64,000 bases of DNA, taken from positions 407,629 to 471,628 of the forward strand of contig JTDE01000034.1 of NCBI GenBank assembly GCA_014338405.1, written 5' to 3'. Shown here in pieces: positions 48,100-57,922 of the stretch. The position numbers were made by a program, and so were the translations under genes. The DNA comes from Paragonimus skrjabini miyazakii (lineage: Eukaryota; Platyhelminthes; Trematoda; Plagiorchiida; Troglotrematidae). Position 1 is the stretch's first letter. Every line of letters starts with the position of its first letter. Below the pieces are notes generated by a model. That model had not been told where the DNA came from, searched no databases, and saw only the letters and a program-made list of their open reading frames with translations.

Positions 48100-48310
48100 A
48101 GCCCTCTGTTCAGATAATTGTTCGTGAACTAGACCCTTCCTTGGACTTACTGATGTATCGCAACCCCTTAACTAACTATCTACCCCTTACTTGTTTGTTA
48201 TATAAAAAAATGATTCATGTTACTGTCAATCTGGTGCTGATGAATCCGTGCGAAATTCTTACATCTACCAGTTTTCGTATGCTAGCTGTTTTATTCAAAG
48301 ATCTAATATT
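48100..48310 (+). mobile_element. Second PLE: 3' non-coding end
   Basis: Follows the GIY-YIG remnant and aligns with 40540-40800 and, at its end, with 39640-39690. It shows that these sequences are true PLE 3' ends and that the hammerhead lies downstream of the coding part. Confidence 0.75.
48231..48271 (+). ncRNA. Hammerhead ribozyme in PLE 3' end, intact core
   Basis: CTGGTG, CTGATGA, ATCCGTGC, GAAA, TTCTTACAT, C, TACCAG. Stem I pairs over 6 bp (CTGGTG with TACCAG, one G-T). The core and C17 are canonical. Stem III keeps A-T and T-A with a T-C mismatch next to the loop. Stem II has lost its outer G-C pair (A and C face each other), which is the main defect. Predicted cleavage follows C48265. 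This copy is directly linked to PLE coding sequence. Confidence 0.75.
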
Positions 48311-50735
48311 GTTGCTGCCAGTTGCTGACCAGGACAAACCTATGATTGTTAACACTATTTGCTAAGAATTAATGCTGCGTTGGTCGGTGTCGATTCATTA
48401 CACTCGAGCAATATCTTCGATTTGTTCGGTACCATCTGGTCCATCTGGCGAAATCCTCTATTCTCTCAGGACGAATTTATTGCCCAATTAATCGTACTTT
48501 GTATGTAAGTGCCATTCTGTTATTAGGGTCTACACGTTCACTGTGCTATCAGCAAGACTAGCGGTGATCTTTAGAAACACATTCATTGTGCAAGCAAATG
48601 ACTAGTTGTGAGAATCTCAGCGGGACACCTAAGGATGTGGACAGAACGGGATTGATGCAAACGGGACAAGAACTAGACCGACTTGAATATGAAGTTCTGT
48701 CTACTCTAACTCAACCTAAGCCAGCTCATTGGGTGTGCAGGCTCTCATAAGTATAGCATGTCCCAAAACAGGTTCCGTCTCGATACGGTTAGAATTAAAC
48801 GTGCGTGTTGTTGCCCTGTGAGAGCCAGAGAAAGTTTCGGTGGACGCATGCATGCGCGCATACGTGTGTGTACATTTGCCTGGTCAAACGATTCAGTTGA
48901 AAGTGATAAATATGTAAATCGAGTTCAGTGCCGAAACTGATTAGTATTCGTAACGAAACTAACACACTTGCTGTAGAACCTGTAAACGATTCGAGGATGT
49001 TAGAAGTGCAATTGGACCAAATTGCATCTGAAGACAATAACAACTGGAAAACATGAAATTTGTGAGTGAATGAATTTTCCAATCTAAGAAGTAGCGGAAC
49101 GGTTGAAGACGGTTTTGTCTTTACCAGAATTCAAGAGCATACAATACATAAATTCACTAAGGACTATCGGTGTTTTTTCATTTTCATCTTATTTCTTTTT
49201 GCACAATTTTCCATCAAATCATCAACCATAACAATGTCTGAAAAGTATTGACGTGTTTGCATATCACACAATTCGCCATGATTATACTTTTCAAACAGAT
49301 TATATGTGGAGTACCCGTTCCAACCATGCTTGTTCGGGTCAGACCAAAAACGGCAATTTATTTGTGGTTTGCATATTTACAAATTGTTTGTGTATGTTGT
49401 AAACAGCAACATCCGTGAAGATTTTATGAATCCGGGTTACCGAAGCTACGAGTCCGTTACAGTGAAGCGTCGATATGTCATACCGAATTAATCGCACCAG
49501 CTAAGTTACAGCCTATGTGTACTAGATAGGGTAGGGGCCAGGAAATGAGCGCCGATTGCCTAGTCAACCTTCACTTCGTGGTCATTGAAGTTTACATTTT
49601 ATCATCTGTGTTACCTCTCAAGCACATTATTCTACTATAAAACCACAACCTAGGGACGGATAACCTGACGGATAACCTGAACAAATAAATACATGTCGAC
49701 CTTTTAGTGAGCAAACAGATCAAAGTAACAAATGTATCTGAACATTTAACTTCGAGCAGCTTCGCTATCGCCTGTGTCCACACCCAGACATCTTTGGGAA
49801 ACAGATAGATCAAATGTACATTCTTTCAACTGTGTGAACCAGTAATTGAAGATTCACCGTATCACGGCCTTCATTCTTAGTCTCAACTGGCATTCGGTAG
49901 CCAAGTGATAATTTTAAAATAGACTGTATCATCCAAAATGTTAAACATAGAATTGGATTTCGTACTGTTTTTAAAATAATGTTTGTAGTTCATTTTCTAC
50001 AAGGTGTCAGTTGTATCAGCGTCGAACCCGTTCTTACGTGCAAGGATCGTAAAAGTGAATTACATATATTATCTGTTTTCGTTGGACAGTTTATTACAAC
50101 AGCACATCCGTCTCATATTGGAGGACAACATAAAAATCCGCTATCCGGAAACATGTTTACCGATCAGCGTTTTCAGCTTGAATGTTAAAAAAATTGCCCT
50201 TTTAAACTTTTGTTCTAATTCTACTTTCACGTCCCACTTTATCCGTACGGTGTTCGAAAACAAATGTGTGTTTCTCTAACGACAGTGATTATTAGTTTTC
50301 TATGATGATCACGGAAAAACTATCGAACTGCTTTAAAAAAATTAACACCCTCTTTTTAATAAAGTTTTCTATTAGCCCATCCTCTCCCGTGCAACAGAGT
50401 TGGTGGGCAAACGAAATTTAGCCATTCAGGATATATCAAGTCAGCAATAGGTAAATGATATGATGAACAGAAGAGTACCGCTTCTGGTGCCGAGTAGGGC
50501 AGAACGGTTACAAACTGAACAGACAACCTTTTAGAAAGCCTTTAGGAAGCAAATGGGTCGTTAACACACTCAGCAGTTTAACAGTTCTTCTGAGTAGATA
50601 ACCAATAAGACACTTTTGGTCCTTTAGATCCAACCTGTCATTGACCACCTTGAACTGTGACCAATTAAAAAATGTCAAACATGAATTAGGCAACGATAAC
50701 CGCAAACAAGCGAGGAACTGATCATCCCACAGTTA
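48311..50735. other. Stretch without a recognised gene
   Basis: Short frames on both strands without recognisable motif (for example 48795-49082 minus, 49979-50279 plus). No repeat shared with the rest of the window was noticed. Confidence 0.45.
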
Positions 50736-51185
50736 TACACCAGGATAAAATCCGGATTCCAAATCACCTAACGAGAATTTCAATTGAAGGACTTATTCGA
50801 AGCACTTACCCAAGAAACAGACCATCTAGCACATTGTTGTAATCACCGTTACGTCGGAATGTATACATATTTCAGGAGAAATCGTTCAGTCCCGTCATTT
50901 CAGTATTTTGGCCACCACAATCTATGGTCAATAACACTTGGCTGTTGACAAACGTCTCAGTTTGAAAACACTGCAGTGCTTGGTACCAGCACATATCTAC
51001 GGATGCAAGTGAACAATACAGAATCACCATACTTCCCTAACTGTTCATGTTATCACAATAAGTTGTGAACAAGTGATGGATTATAAAAGCTGCATTCATT
51101 AACTAAACCAATGTACAGATTAGATTAATAGAAGATCGACTGAAACTCAACCACTGTCTCATAGACACCAAGACATACAATACTG
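50736..51185 (-). mobile_element. R1 copy, left part (interrupted)
   Basis: Co-linear with 19540-19960 and 55770-56200. Blocks include AATAACACTTGGCTG, GACAAACGTCTCAG, ACCAGCACATATCTACGGATG, TTCCCTAACTGTTCATGTTATCACAATA and GCTGCATTCATTAA. It stops at the 13-bp duplication 51173-51185 and resumes at 51731. Confidence 0.65.
51173..51185. repeat. 13-bp target-site duplication, left copy
   Basis: ACATACAATACTG at 51173-51185 is identical to 51718-51730. The uninterrupted R1 copy has GACATGTTATACTGC at 56198-56212, the equivalent single site. Variable-length duplications of this size fit target-primed reverse transcription. Confidence 0.85.
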
Positions 51186-51279
51186 ATGATTTTGTTAATT
51201 TCAAGTTGAATATCACCCACAATTGATTGCAGCTGTCGTATCACCATAGACTTTCCAGTCGGCCCCTTTCGAAAAGAAG

Positions 51280-51322
51280 CACTAGACTCGAGTTTCGCTC
51301 TCATTAGAGCTCATCAGGAGTG
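51280..51322 (-). ncRNA. Hammerhead ribozyme, SINE dimer left arm
   Basis: Minus strand: CACTC, CTGATGA, GCTCTAATGAGAGC, GAAA, CTCGAGTC, TAGTG. The core is canonical. Stem II is a perfect 5-bp GCTCT/AGAGC with loop AATG. Stem III is ACT/AGT with a 2-nt loop. C17 is present. Stem I pairs at four of five positions, with a C-T mismatch next to the core. Hammerheads with a tiny stem III occur in schistosome Sm-alpha SINEs and PLEs. Confidence 0.85.
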
Positions 51323-51331
51323 TATATCCTC

Positions 51332-51402
51332 GCCACTGCCGGGACTAGAACTCCGGCCACGCTGTTCATGAGGCAACCGTGTTTACCACTGCACCAGTGA
51401 CC
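51332..51402 (-). promoter_or_regulatory. tRNA-related head with likely internal Pol III promoter
   Basis: Minus strand starts GGTCACTGGTGCAGTGGTA, where CTGGTGCAGTGG fits an A box, and ends GGAGTTCTAGTCCCGGCAG, where GTTCTAGTCCC fits a B box (one change from GGTTCRANTCC). Spacing is close to that in tRNA genes. The anticodon arm does not fold well, so this is a tRNA-derived promoter and not a working tRNA gene. Confidence 0.65.
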
Positions 51403-51594
51403 TCACATTAGGCACGACCGAATTATCATATGTGAACGCTCAACCACCTTCGCTTGTGAGTAATGATCGGGTTGCCTGATCGTCTCGATAGGAGACACAG
51501 TTACGGTCTGTTAACTTCGATTGATAACCCCGCGATTAGGACTTCCTAGACAGGTCGAGGTCTTCGATCTAGTCCCGACAATTGTAAGAATATG

Positions 51595-51637
51595 CACAAC
51601 TGACGAGCTCTAATGAGAGTGAAACTCGAGTCTAGTG
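51595..51637 (+). ncRNA. Hammerhead ribozyme, SINE dimer right arm
   Basis: CACAA, CTGACGA (fits CTGANGA), GCTCTAATGAGAGT, GAAA, CTCGAGTC, TAGTG. Stem II is GCTCT/AGAGT with a closing G-T. Stem III is ACT/AGT. C17 is at 51632. Stem I pairs at four of five positions with an A-A mismatch at the second. The mismatches differ from those in the left arm, and the consensus of the two pairs fully, as expected for two decayed copies of an active ribozyme. Confidence 0.85.
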
Positions 51638-51717
51638 ATTCTTTTCGAAAGGGGCCGACTGGAAATTCTATGGGGATGCGACAGCTGCGATCAATTGTGG
51701 GTGATGTTCAACTTGAT

Positions 51718-51730
51718 ACATACAATACTG
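51718..51730. repeat. 13-bp target-site duplication, right copy
   Basis: Identical to 51173-51185; see that entry. Confidence 0.85.
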
Positions 51731-51850
51731 TTTACAGCACTATTTGTGGTCTGTTACGTAATGCCACATAGCCATGTTGCCAAGACGTTAACCGGCGTGT
51801 CAATTTTCAGTTTTGTGGCGCCTGAGTTTTGGGTAACATTGAAAAATCCT
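51731..51850 (-). mobile_element. R1 copy, right part
   Basis: TTTACAGCAC, CACATAGCCATGTTGCCAAGACG and the TTTTCAGTTTTGTGG part continue R1 in the order seen at 19970-20070 and 56210-56320. Similarity fades at about 51850. Confidence 0.65.
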
Positions 51851-53955
51851 TTGAAATACGTATGACGAAAAAAAAACATTCGATTATGTTTAAGGAAAAC
51901 CAGCTAACTGTAAGGAAACTTGTTTTTGTGAGCTAAAAATGAACATACTTAGTTTTGGTACATTCATCGTTCTATGCTCGGTGGGAAGCCGAACCTTCAA
52001 TCCTTTGAAACATGTTTGGTTTGCATACAGAATGTCAATCCTATGTTTTTGTTTAGCTTTTTTTGGCATGCAGTGAGCAATTATTTTAAATTTTGTACTA
52101 TGACTATACTACAGGGTGCTTTTTTTAAAAATTATTATTACGTAGTTAGTAAGACATTTTTGTTTAATTTTGTTTGACACTTTCTCAATTTCATATATAC
52201 CTGATTGTTTTAATAAGCTCATCTTCCGTTGATTAGTGGTCCTTTTGTAAGTTCGTTTTTGATTGCTCCGTTTTACACGCCTTTTTTCTGCTGGATAATC
52301 TGTACTTCCTGTTACTTCACAAGCAAGATAAGAGGGCATTTTTATTGTAATTTTTATCATTAGTACCGTATGAATTTCAGTCATTCAAATAGCCTTTTCT
52401 TATGTTTCTAGGATTTGGGAAATGGTCCGATTGACCTGGTCGTCTAAGTCGCTATTGGATACATCGATTATGCGTTACTGAATGAATAATCCTAAATCCA
52501 CAGAAGCAGCTTAACACACAGTATGTATACATCATTTTATTCCATTAGTTCGAATTGCTTATGTTGTCGCACAAATTTTAATCAAACGGAAGAGAGTTTT
52601 AAGAAACTGCAGTGCTGCTATATCTACTCTGTGGTATATTACTACGTATGAACTAAAACGTCACCTTATCGGTTTTGACCCCGGATTTTGTTTTCGGTCA
52701 CATAATTGTGGGGCGTTCAGTAGACCCACTGTAGCATTAACCAGTTGGGATATGAACGAACAGTTATTTTTATAATCATGTAGTCAATTACTACCTGCGT
52801 ACACGTTCATTCGTCCCGGCTCTTCAAGAGGCATCGTACACGTCAGCTTGGAAATGCCATCTCAGTCCTACTGGGGGGAGGGCAGTTCACTTGTGCCTCT
52901 CTCTGTCTGTCTCCCTCGCTATACGTATATCTGTTGTTCTTTGCATTTACTAACTCTGGAGGAGTTATTGGACCCCTCAGTGCCTAACTTCCAGCGTTGA
53001 CCTTTCATTTGCAATGCTAGTGTAATGCAGATGCCCCGCCTTCAACCGCAAGCAGACATGGGCCGACAAAACTCTGATCTAATATTCACACGTGATCGTC
53101 AATGAGTGTAACCGATCACGGTCCAAAAGAACACCAGTAAACCGATCAGACAAACGACGAGTCGTGAAACATTCATGTGGCTCGCAGACACAAACGCGGG
53201 TCAGTGGGTAAGATACGGTTAGTTTGACGACAGGCGGTTACAGAATGAGGAATAGTTGAGTGGCCGCGTTGACAGCTACCACAAACTGATGGAAAAAGTC
53301 CACATTGAAGCAACAGTTATAGTGGAGTGAGTGCGATACAGAAACTAGGAGGAGTCTCACTTGATTCTGTTAGGGTGGTTGCAAAAAAACAAGTTGGAAC
53401 AATAGAGGGAGTTAGTCAGGCGGATAAATAACGTTCAGATTGCACAGTGATATTTGAAAGTCAAGTTAATACCACAGCACTATGTTCACTGTGAAGTGAC
53501 ATGTGTCAAATGCTGACAACTATCAGAACTCACAAGTGGAAGTTAATACCACTATCAGAATATACTATACTACTTGACCCAAATGCCTTCTTGTTGAAAC
53601 ATAACCGGCAAATGGTACTGGTGTTGTTTATCAGTTTAATCGCAGGTAGCCACTTCGAATACTGAGTGTTTCTTTTTTCTGCATTCACAGTTTACTATGC
53701 AGTGAAAAGTCACTGAGTCACAACGCGACAGTTCGGCATAGAGTTGAAAGACAATTCATCCTGCAAGGCAGCCGGTTTACAGCGCTTAAACACGTGTCAT
53801 CATCATCATAACAGCCATGAACCTGACCAAAAGGTACTGTGGCTCAGGCTGCCGTTCACCTCAACAGTGACGTAGAATATCCTAGAAGAAAACGTTACTG
53901 AGGAGGCTGAAAATTATTGGGAGAAGACTAACAGGAAGAATTAGAAATGGTATGG
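51851..53955. other. Stretch without a recognised gene
   Basis: AT-rich around 51900-52400, with frames lacking any known motif. The part from 53800 may be the decayed 3' region of the minus-strand LINE next to it. No tRNA or repeat was noticed. Confidence 0.45.
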
Positions 53956-53963
53956 ATACAGGT

Positions 53964-54063
53964 CCGTCATTGACTGCGACACATCGCCATCTCGGATGGC
54001 GTCTCTAACCAGCGGTTTGAGTGATCACGAGGACCCCATCCAGGCAGGCGACACCTACCCACT
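53964..54063 (-). pseudogene. LINE C-terminal fragment left of the gap
   Basis: Minus strand reads GRCRLPGWGPRDHSNRWLET then PSEMAMCRSQ before a stop. LPGWGPRDxxxxWLETLxDMAxxRxQWRSC is a block I associate with the C-terminal end of flatworm LINE polyproteins. It is probably the downstream end of the same element as the RT piece right of the gap, in matching orientation. The N stretch hides the rest. Confidence 0.5.
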
Positions 54064-54702
54064 NNNNNNNNNNNNNNNNNNNNNNNNNNNNNNNNNNNNN
54101 NNNNNNNNNNNNNNNNNNNNNNNNNNNNNNNNNNNNNNNNNNNNNNNNNNNNNNNNNNNNNNNNNNNNNNNNNNNNNNNNNNNNNNNNNNNNNNNNNNNN
54201 NNNNNNNNNNNNNNNNNNNNNNNNNNNNNNNNNNNNNNNNNNNNNNNNNNNNNNNNNNNNNNNNNNNNNNNNNNNNNNNNNNNNNNNNNNNNNNNNNNNN
54301 NNNNNNNNNNNNNNNNNNNNNNNNNNNNNNNNNNNNNNNNNNNNNNNNNNNNNNNNNNNNNNNNNNNNNNNNNNNNNNNNNNNNNNNNNNNNNNNNNNNN
54401 NNNNNNNNNNNNNNNNNNNNNNNNNNNNNNNNNNNNNNNNNNNNNNNNNNNNNNNNNNNNNNNNNNNNNNNNNNNNNNNNNNNNNNNNNNNNNNNNNNNN
54501 NNNNNNNNNNNNNNNNNNNNNNNNNNNNNNNNNNNNNNNNNNNNNNNNNNNNNNNNNNNNNNNNNNNNNNNNNNNNNNNNNNNNNNNNNNNNNNNNNNNN
54601 NNNNNNNNNNNNNNNNNNNNNNNNNNNNNNNNNNNNNNNNNNNNNNNNNNNNNNNNNNNNNNNNNNNNNNNNNNNNNNNNNNNNNNNNNNNNNNNNNNNN
54701 NN
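54064..54702. other. Assembly gap (639 N)
   Basis: Run of N. The sequence on both sides looks like one minus-strand LINE, so the missing part is probably RT sequence. All long frames that cross it are artefacts. Confidence 0.99.
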
Positions 54703-54939
54703 CTCCTGAAACGCATCCCCCAGAATGTCGTCCATGACACAATTGAACAGGAAGGGGGAAATCGGACATTCCTGACGAACACCACTAAAAGTGATGAACG
54801 CCCGAGACAGTTGACCATAAACTCTCACCCTGCTTGCAGAGTGAGCATACAGTGATCTCAGTAGATTCACGTATTTCTCTGGTAAACACGTGTATTGGGG
54901 GGTAGTACGAGTGGGCAAATCAGGATGCGGGAATGTCAA
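54703..54939 (-). pseudogene. LINE reverse transcriptase fragment right of the gap
   Basis: Minus strand reads LPEKYVNLLRSLYAHSASRVRV then YGQLSRAFITFSGVRQECPIS and PFLFNCVMDDIL. This is the RT block P-x-KxxxLLxSLYxxxxxRVRxxGxLSxxFxxxxGVRQGCPLSPFLFNxVxDDIL of non-LTR elements, with glycine replaced by glutamate in the RQGCP motif. The catalytic FADD motif should lie inside the gap. The upstream side decays after about 54940. Which clade it belongs to cannot be decided from this fragment. Confidence 0.85.
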
Positions 54940-54984
54940 AGATTGGAAGCCTTTGTGATTTACTGCAAGACGACAACGCTAAAG

Positions 54985-55520
54985 TCACATGAAACACAAA
55001 AGGAAATACGATTTTGTCTGTTTGCATGACTGCTTTGATAGTAACCTCACCTGAGGAACATCTTGGTGACCTTTCCGAATATACCTATAGAGTAATTCAA
55101 TCTCTTGTGAACGGTTAGCTTCTAAGTATCCGGTTATCTGCCGAGCTTCGAATTTAGGTAGCAAGCGTTTCATCAACAAGCCAGATGACATCACCAGTGC
55201 ATGAGAGTTTCAGCCTAGAGGTTTCAGCGTGAGGGCTGCTGAAGTTTGGTGAACAAAAGTGAGTTGACCGTCTGACCTGAATTCGGAGTGTCTACATCCA
55301 ATCAGGATTCCCAATCAGAATCCACTCTCGCATAGAGGAGCAGGCATCCATCACTCCACCAGCCTACAAGTTCAGACCTATATTCTCAAAAAACCTATGC
55401 ACCAGGGGATGCCACTTCGTTTGGTGATGAAAAATTTGCAACCTAAATGTCAAGCTCGGCAAAGAACCGGCTGTCTATACCACCTACCCGAATTACCTAC
55501 ACCAACACTAGTCCCAACAA
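54985..55520. repeat. Imperfect inverted repeat of the 34 kb repeat family
   Basis: The minus strand of 54985-55200 and the plus strand of about 55380-55520 share blocks around the lead AAACGCTTGCTACCTAAATT / AAATTTGCAACCTAAATGTC and then AGCTCGGCA...AACCGG. The plus part also follows the right arm of the 34 kb inverted repeat (block ACCTAAATGTCAAGC). The loop is about 180 bp. Confidence 0.6.
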
Positions 55521-55589
55521 TCAGAAAGCAAACGACATTAAGAAGCACAAGTAAAGATCTCGCTTCCTGGGCCCGTTCTCTTGTGTTTT

Positions 55590-56640
55590 GCATCCTCGTT
55601 ATGACGAAAACGCACCGCCCACTCGGGGAACTTTTGAGATCTGCGCAGCCCATTATTTTGCGTTCCTGGGTGGAAACGCAACCATGGTCCGCTACCAACC
55701 TTCCCACCATGGTGGACCCGAAACAAAATTCTGAGTCCAAACCATTTCACACGAATCTTAACTCGAGGGCTTGCCCAAAGGGCTTACCAAAAAACAGACC
55801 TCCTAACCGAAGTCGGGTTAGTGATTGGTCTTAGCACATCCTAGTAACCACAACCAAGCTGTGTAGCATGCGAGTGTGAACGCGCTCGCATCAAATCGAT
55901 CGGCTCCATTGTCCAAAGGGTTTGACCAGCGCGGTTCACGGGCGATAGGACCTGGATGATGACAAAAGTCTCAGCAAACGTCCCAGCTTTCGAAATGCAT
56001 CACGGGGCGGGCAACCAACATGCGCCTTTGAGTTCAAATGGACAACGTAAAAATACGATTTTTCCCTAACGAACAGTGTTATCACGATAATACTACCGCC
56101 AAATGATGGATAATTTTTAAAAAAAACCGCGTTCATGAACAGATTTACAAATTAGTAAAACTTAATTGGAACCTAACAACTTTCCCATAACAAATGTGAC
56201 ATGTTATACTGCTTTTAGGCACAACGCGCCATTTTTGAACTGTGACATGATGTCACTTAGCCGTGTTGCCAGACCGCTAGGCTTTGGAATGTAGTTCTCA
56301 GTTTGGTATCCTCGTTACTGAACCAAATCTACTCTATGTCAGTATGTTCCCACCACTTCATCCTTAAATTGGTGTCATGGTGAATTCAACCTGCTATGTT
56401 ATGACAACCATCATGGATAGCTCGTTCAAAAGTGTTGTCCTGATTGAGATGTATCTTTCTCTGTAAACCTGCTTTGTCCCGACCAATACAGTGCACAACC
56501 TGGGCACACGAACGGACCGCGATCAGGTGGACAAAATATCGTTTTACAAGAAACAATTACCGATTGTGAGTTAGTATTGTACCCTTCAGTCGAACCACAC
56601 ACAACATGTACATATTACTGAGTATTATTAGCTATGACTG
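55590..56640 (-). mobile_element. R1 interspersed repeat, fullest copy
   Basis: Co-linear with 19376-20430 throughout. This includes the ACAGACCTCCTAACCGA block, CATGCGCCTTTGAG, TTTTTCCCTAACGAACAGTG, the CGTGTTGCCAGACCGCTAGG block, ATTGGTGTCATGGTGAAT and the CACACAACATGTACATATTACTG end. It retains the uninterrupted site for the SINE dimer at 56198-56212. The 145-codon plus frame at 55397-55834 overlaps the inverted repeat and the start of R1; it has no domain I recognise. Repeat S (56690-56955) follows in the orientation found upstream of the 29 kb PLE. Confidence 0.7.
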
Positions 56641-56689
56641 ACGATATCTTCATAATGAAAGATTGGTTTCAATATCACACAAAGAACGA

Positions 56690-56955
56690 ACTAGTTACCG
56701 GACTGCCCACAGTTCCGACCTGACTTAGGTGAAAACGGATTATCGATTCCAAACCACCACCAGAACCGTCTGCGCTTGCAATCTGTAGTCATGTAGAGGT
56801 CAGTTAGTTAACAAACACGGTGCATGAAGGAAGTGTGTTACGCCCCCAACTAGGCTCAATTCGATCAGTACACGCATCTATCGACATGTCAACCTAGGTA
56901 CTAGTAACCGAAAGAAAACCTGAATGATTCGAATGTTTTATGTCGACAAAAACTA
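56690..56955 (+). repeat. Repeat S, second copy
   Basis: Co-linear with 28491-28790 in the same orientation; see that entry for shared blocks. Here no RT follows. Confidence 0.65.
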
Positions 56956-56959
56956 AGTG

Positions 56960-57813
56960 ACTTTCTCAACATTGATACATCACTTTTCTGGACAAAACAG
57001 GTTTGCAGAGAACAGATCGGTTCAAGTTAAACGAATTGTTCTAGTCGACCTCGATAACGAGGCAAGTAGCGTCCAGCATAATACCAAATAATAGCCCAAA
57101 TAATGGAAATATATATACTGACATGAAGTGGTACGATACGAATTACTAACAAGGTCACAAAAACAAAAAGCTGCATACGTCGCTTAACGTTTTGACAACA
57201 TGGCCATGCAATCAACGGATAATCCAACTCTCATCTCACTAGGGTACTCATTTAAATGACCTTGTGGGGTACGAATTAATGAAGTCGCCACAAATTTTCA
57301 CCCATCCAATACCGACAGATCTGTCGCATTGTTGAATCACATCTTCAGCGAAAAGTCGCCTAATAAAACAAGATCTTTATTGTCTAATTCCTATACCAGG
57401 TTTATGAACCGAAATTCCAGCCCATAACGTGGCAGTTTCCATTCAAACCTCATTTGTACTACTGTCTGGTTCTGTGTGCATTTGGCTGACGCTTTTTGCC
57501 TTTTCTCGCCCTCTGACTCGAATTTGTTGAGTGAAAACTCGTTTGGTAGCTCGTGCTGTCTGCAATCAAACGGCCGTGGGCTTTGACCATATCTCACTAC
57601 CAAGTAGAGGTATTCTATTGAGTGTTGGAATAACTGTCACCGACTTGGTCATCCACCATATATCAACAGTGACGTTAGTGAATTCCAGCGTGAACTGTTC
57701 AGGAAATCCTGCCGAAGTAGTCGATCCCCTGGATCATTTGATGGATTCCGTACGAGACAAGGGGACGGGTGGATAACAAGTCCAAAAATGTGAAACTTCC
57801 GAGCTCCTAGCAT
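56960..57813. other. Stretch without a recognised gene
   Basis: Short frames only (57027-57227 minus, 57391-57603 minus, 57531-57776 plus), none with a known motif. Confidence 0.45.
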
Positions 57814-57922
57814 GGTTTCGTAGCTCAGCTGGTACAGCGCATGCTGTGTTTGGGCATACTGTTTCTGTCGCTGGTTCGAATCCAGCCAAAACCCTGACTT
57901 TTTGTAATGGGCTTTCATCTAA
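57814..57922 (+). mobile_element. tRNA-Asn-like SINE
   Basis: The tRNA-like part, 57814-57893, has an acceptor stem GGTTTCG/CAAAACC (six of seven pairs), an A box TAGCTCAGCTGGTACAG, an anticodon stem ATGCT/GGCAT with loop GTGTTTG (anticodon GTT after U33, as in tRNA-Asn), and a perfect T arm GCTGG-TTCGAAT-CCAGC that is also a perfect B box. The variable region is about 12 nt, too long for a normal tRNA, and the D stem has a mismatch. The tail GACTTTTTGTAATGGGC recurs at 33487-33541, so this is a dispersed SINE and not a tRNA gene. Minus frames reading AGFEPATE or SGFWLDSN come from it and are spurious. Confidence 0.75.

Larger units (their letters stand above)
51186..51717. mobile_element. 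Palindromic hammerhead-SINE dimer
   Basis: The arms, 51201-51317 and 51600-51716, are 117 bp each and reverse complements with 8 mismatches by my count. Each arm is a SINE tail with a hammerhead at its inner end. The left unit (minus) continues inward into a tRNA-related head (51332-51402) and the conserved upstream blocks. The right unit (plus) continues inward into a shorter, diverged head with a B-box-like TTCGATCTAGTCCC. The two units are therefore head to head with tails outward. The whole lies between exact 13-bp duplications, so it seems to have entered as one unit. About 15 extra bases (51186-51200) lie between the left duplication and the arm. Confidence 0.85.

Noticed and set aside
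53967..54939. Frames of 237-294 codons across the N run
   Set aside because: They are open only because N was translated as X; the real coding pieces are the two short LINE fragments on each side.
57814..57893. Functional tRNA-Asn gene
   Set aside because: The variable region is too long, the D stem and acceptor have mismatches, and a dispersed truncated copy with the same tail exists.
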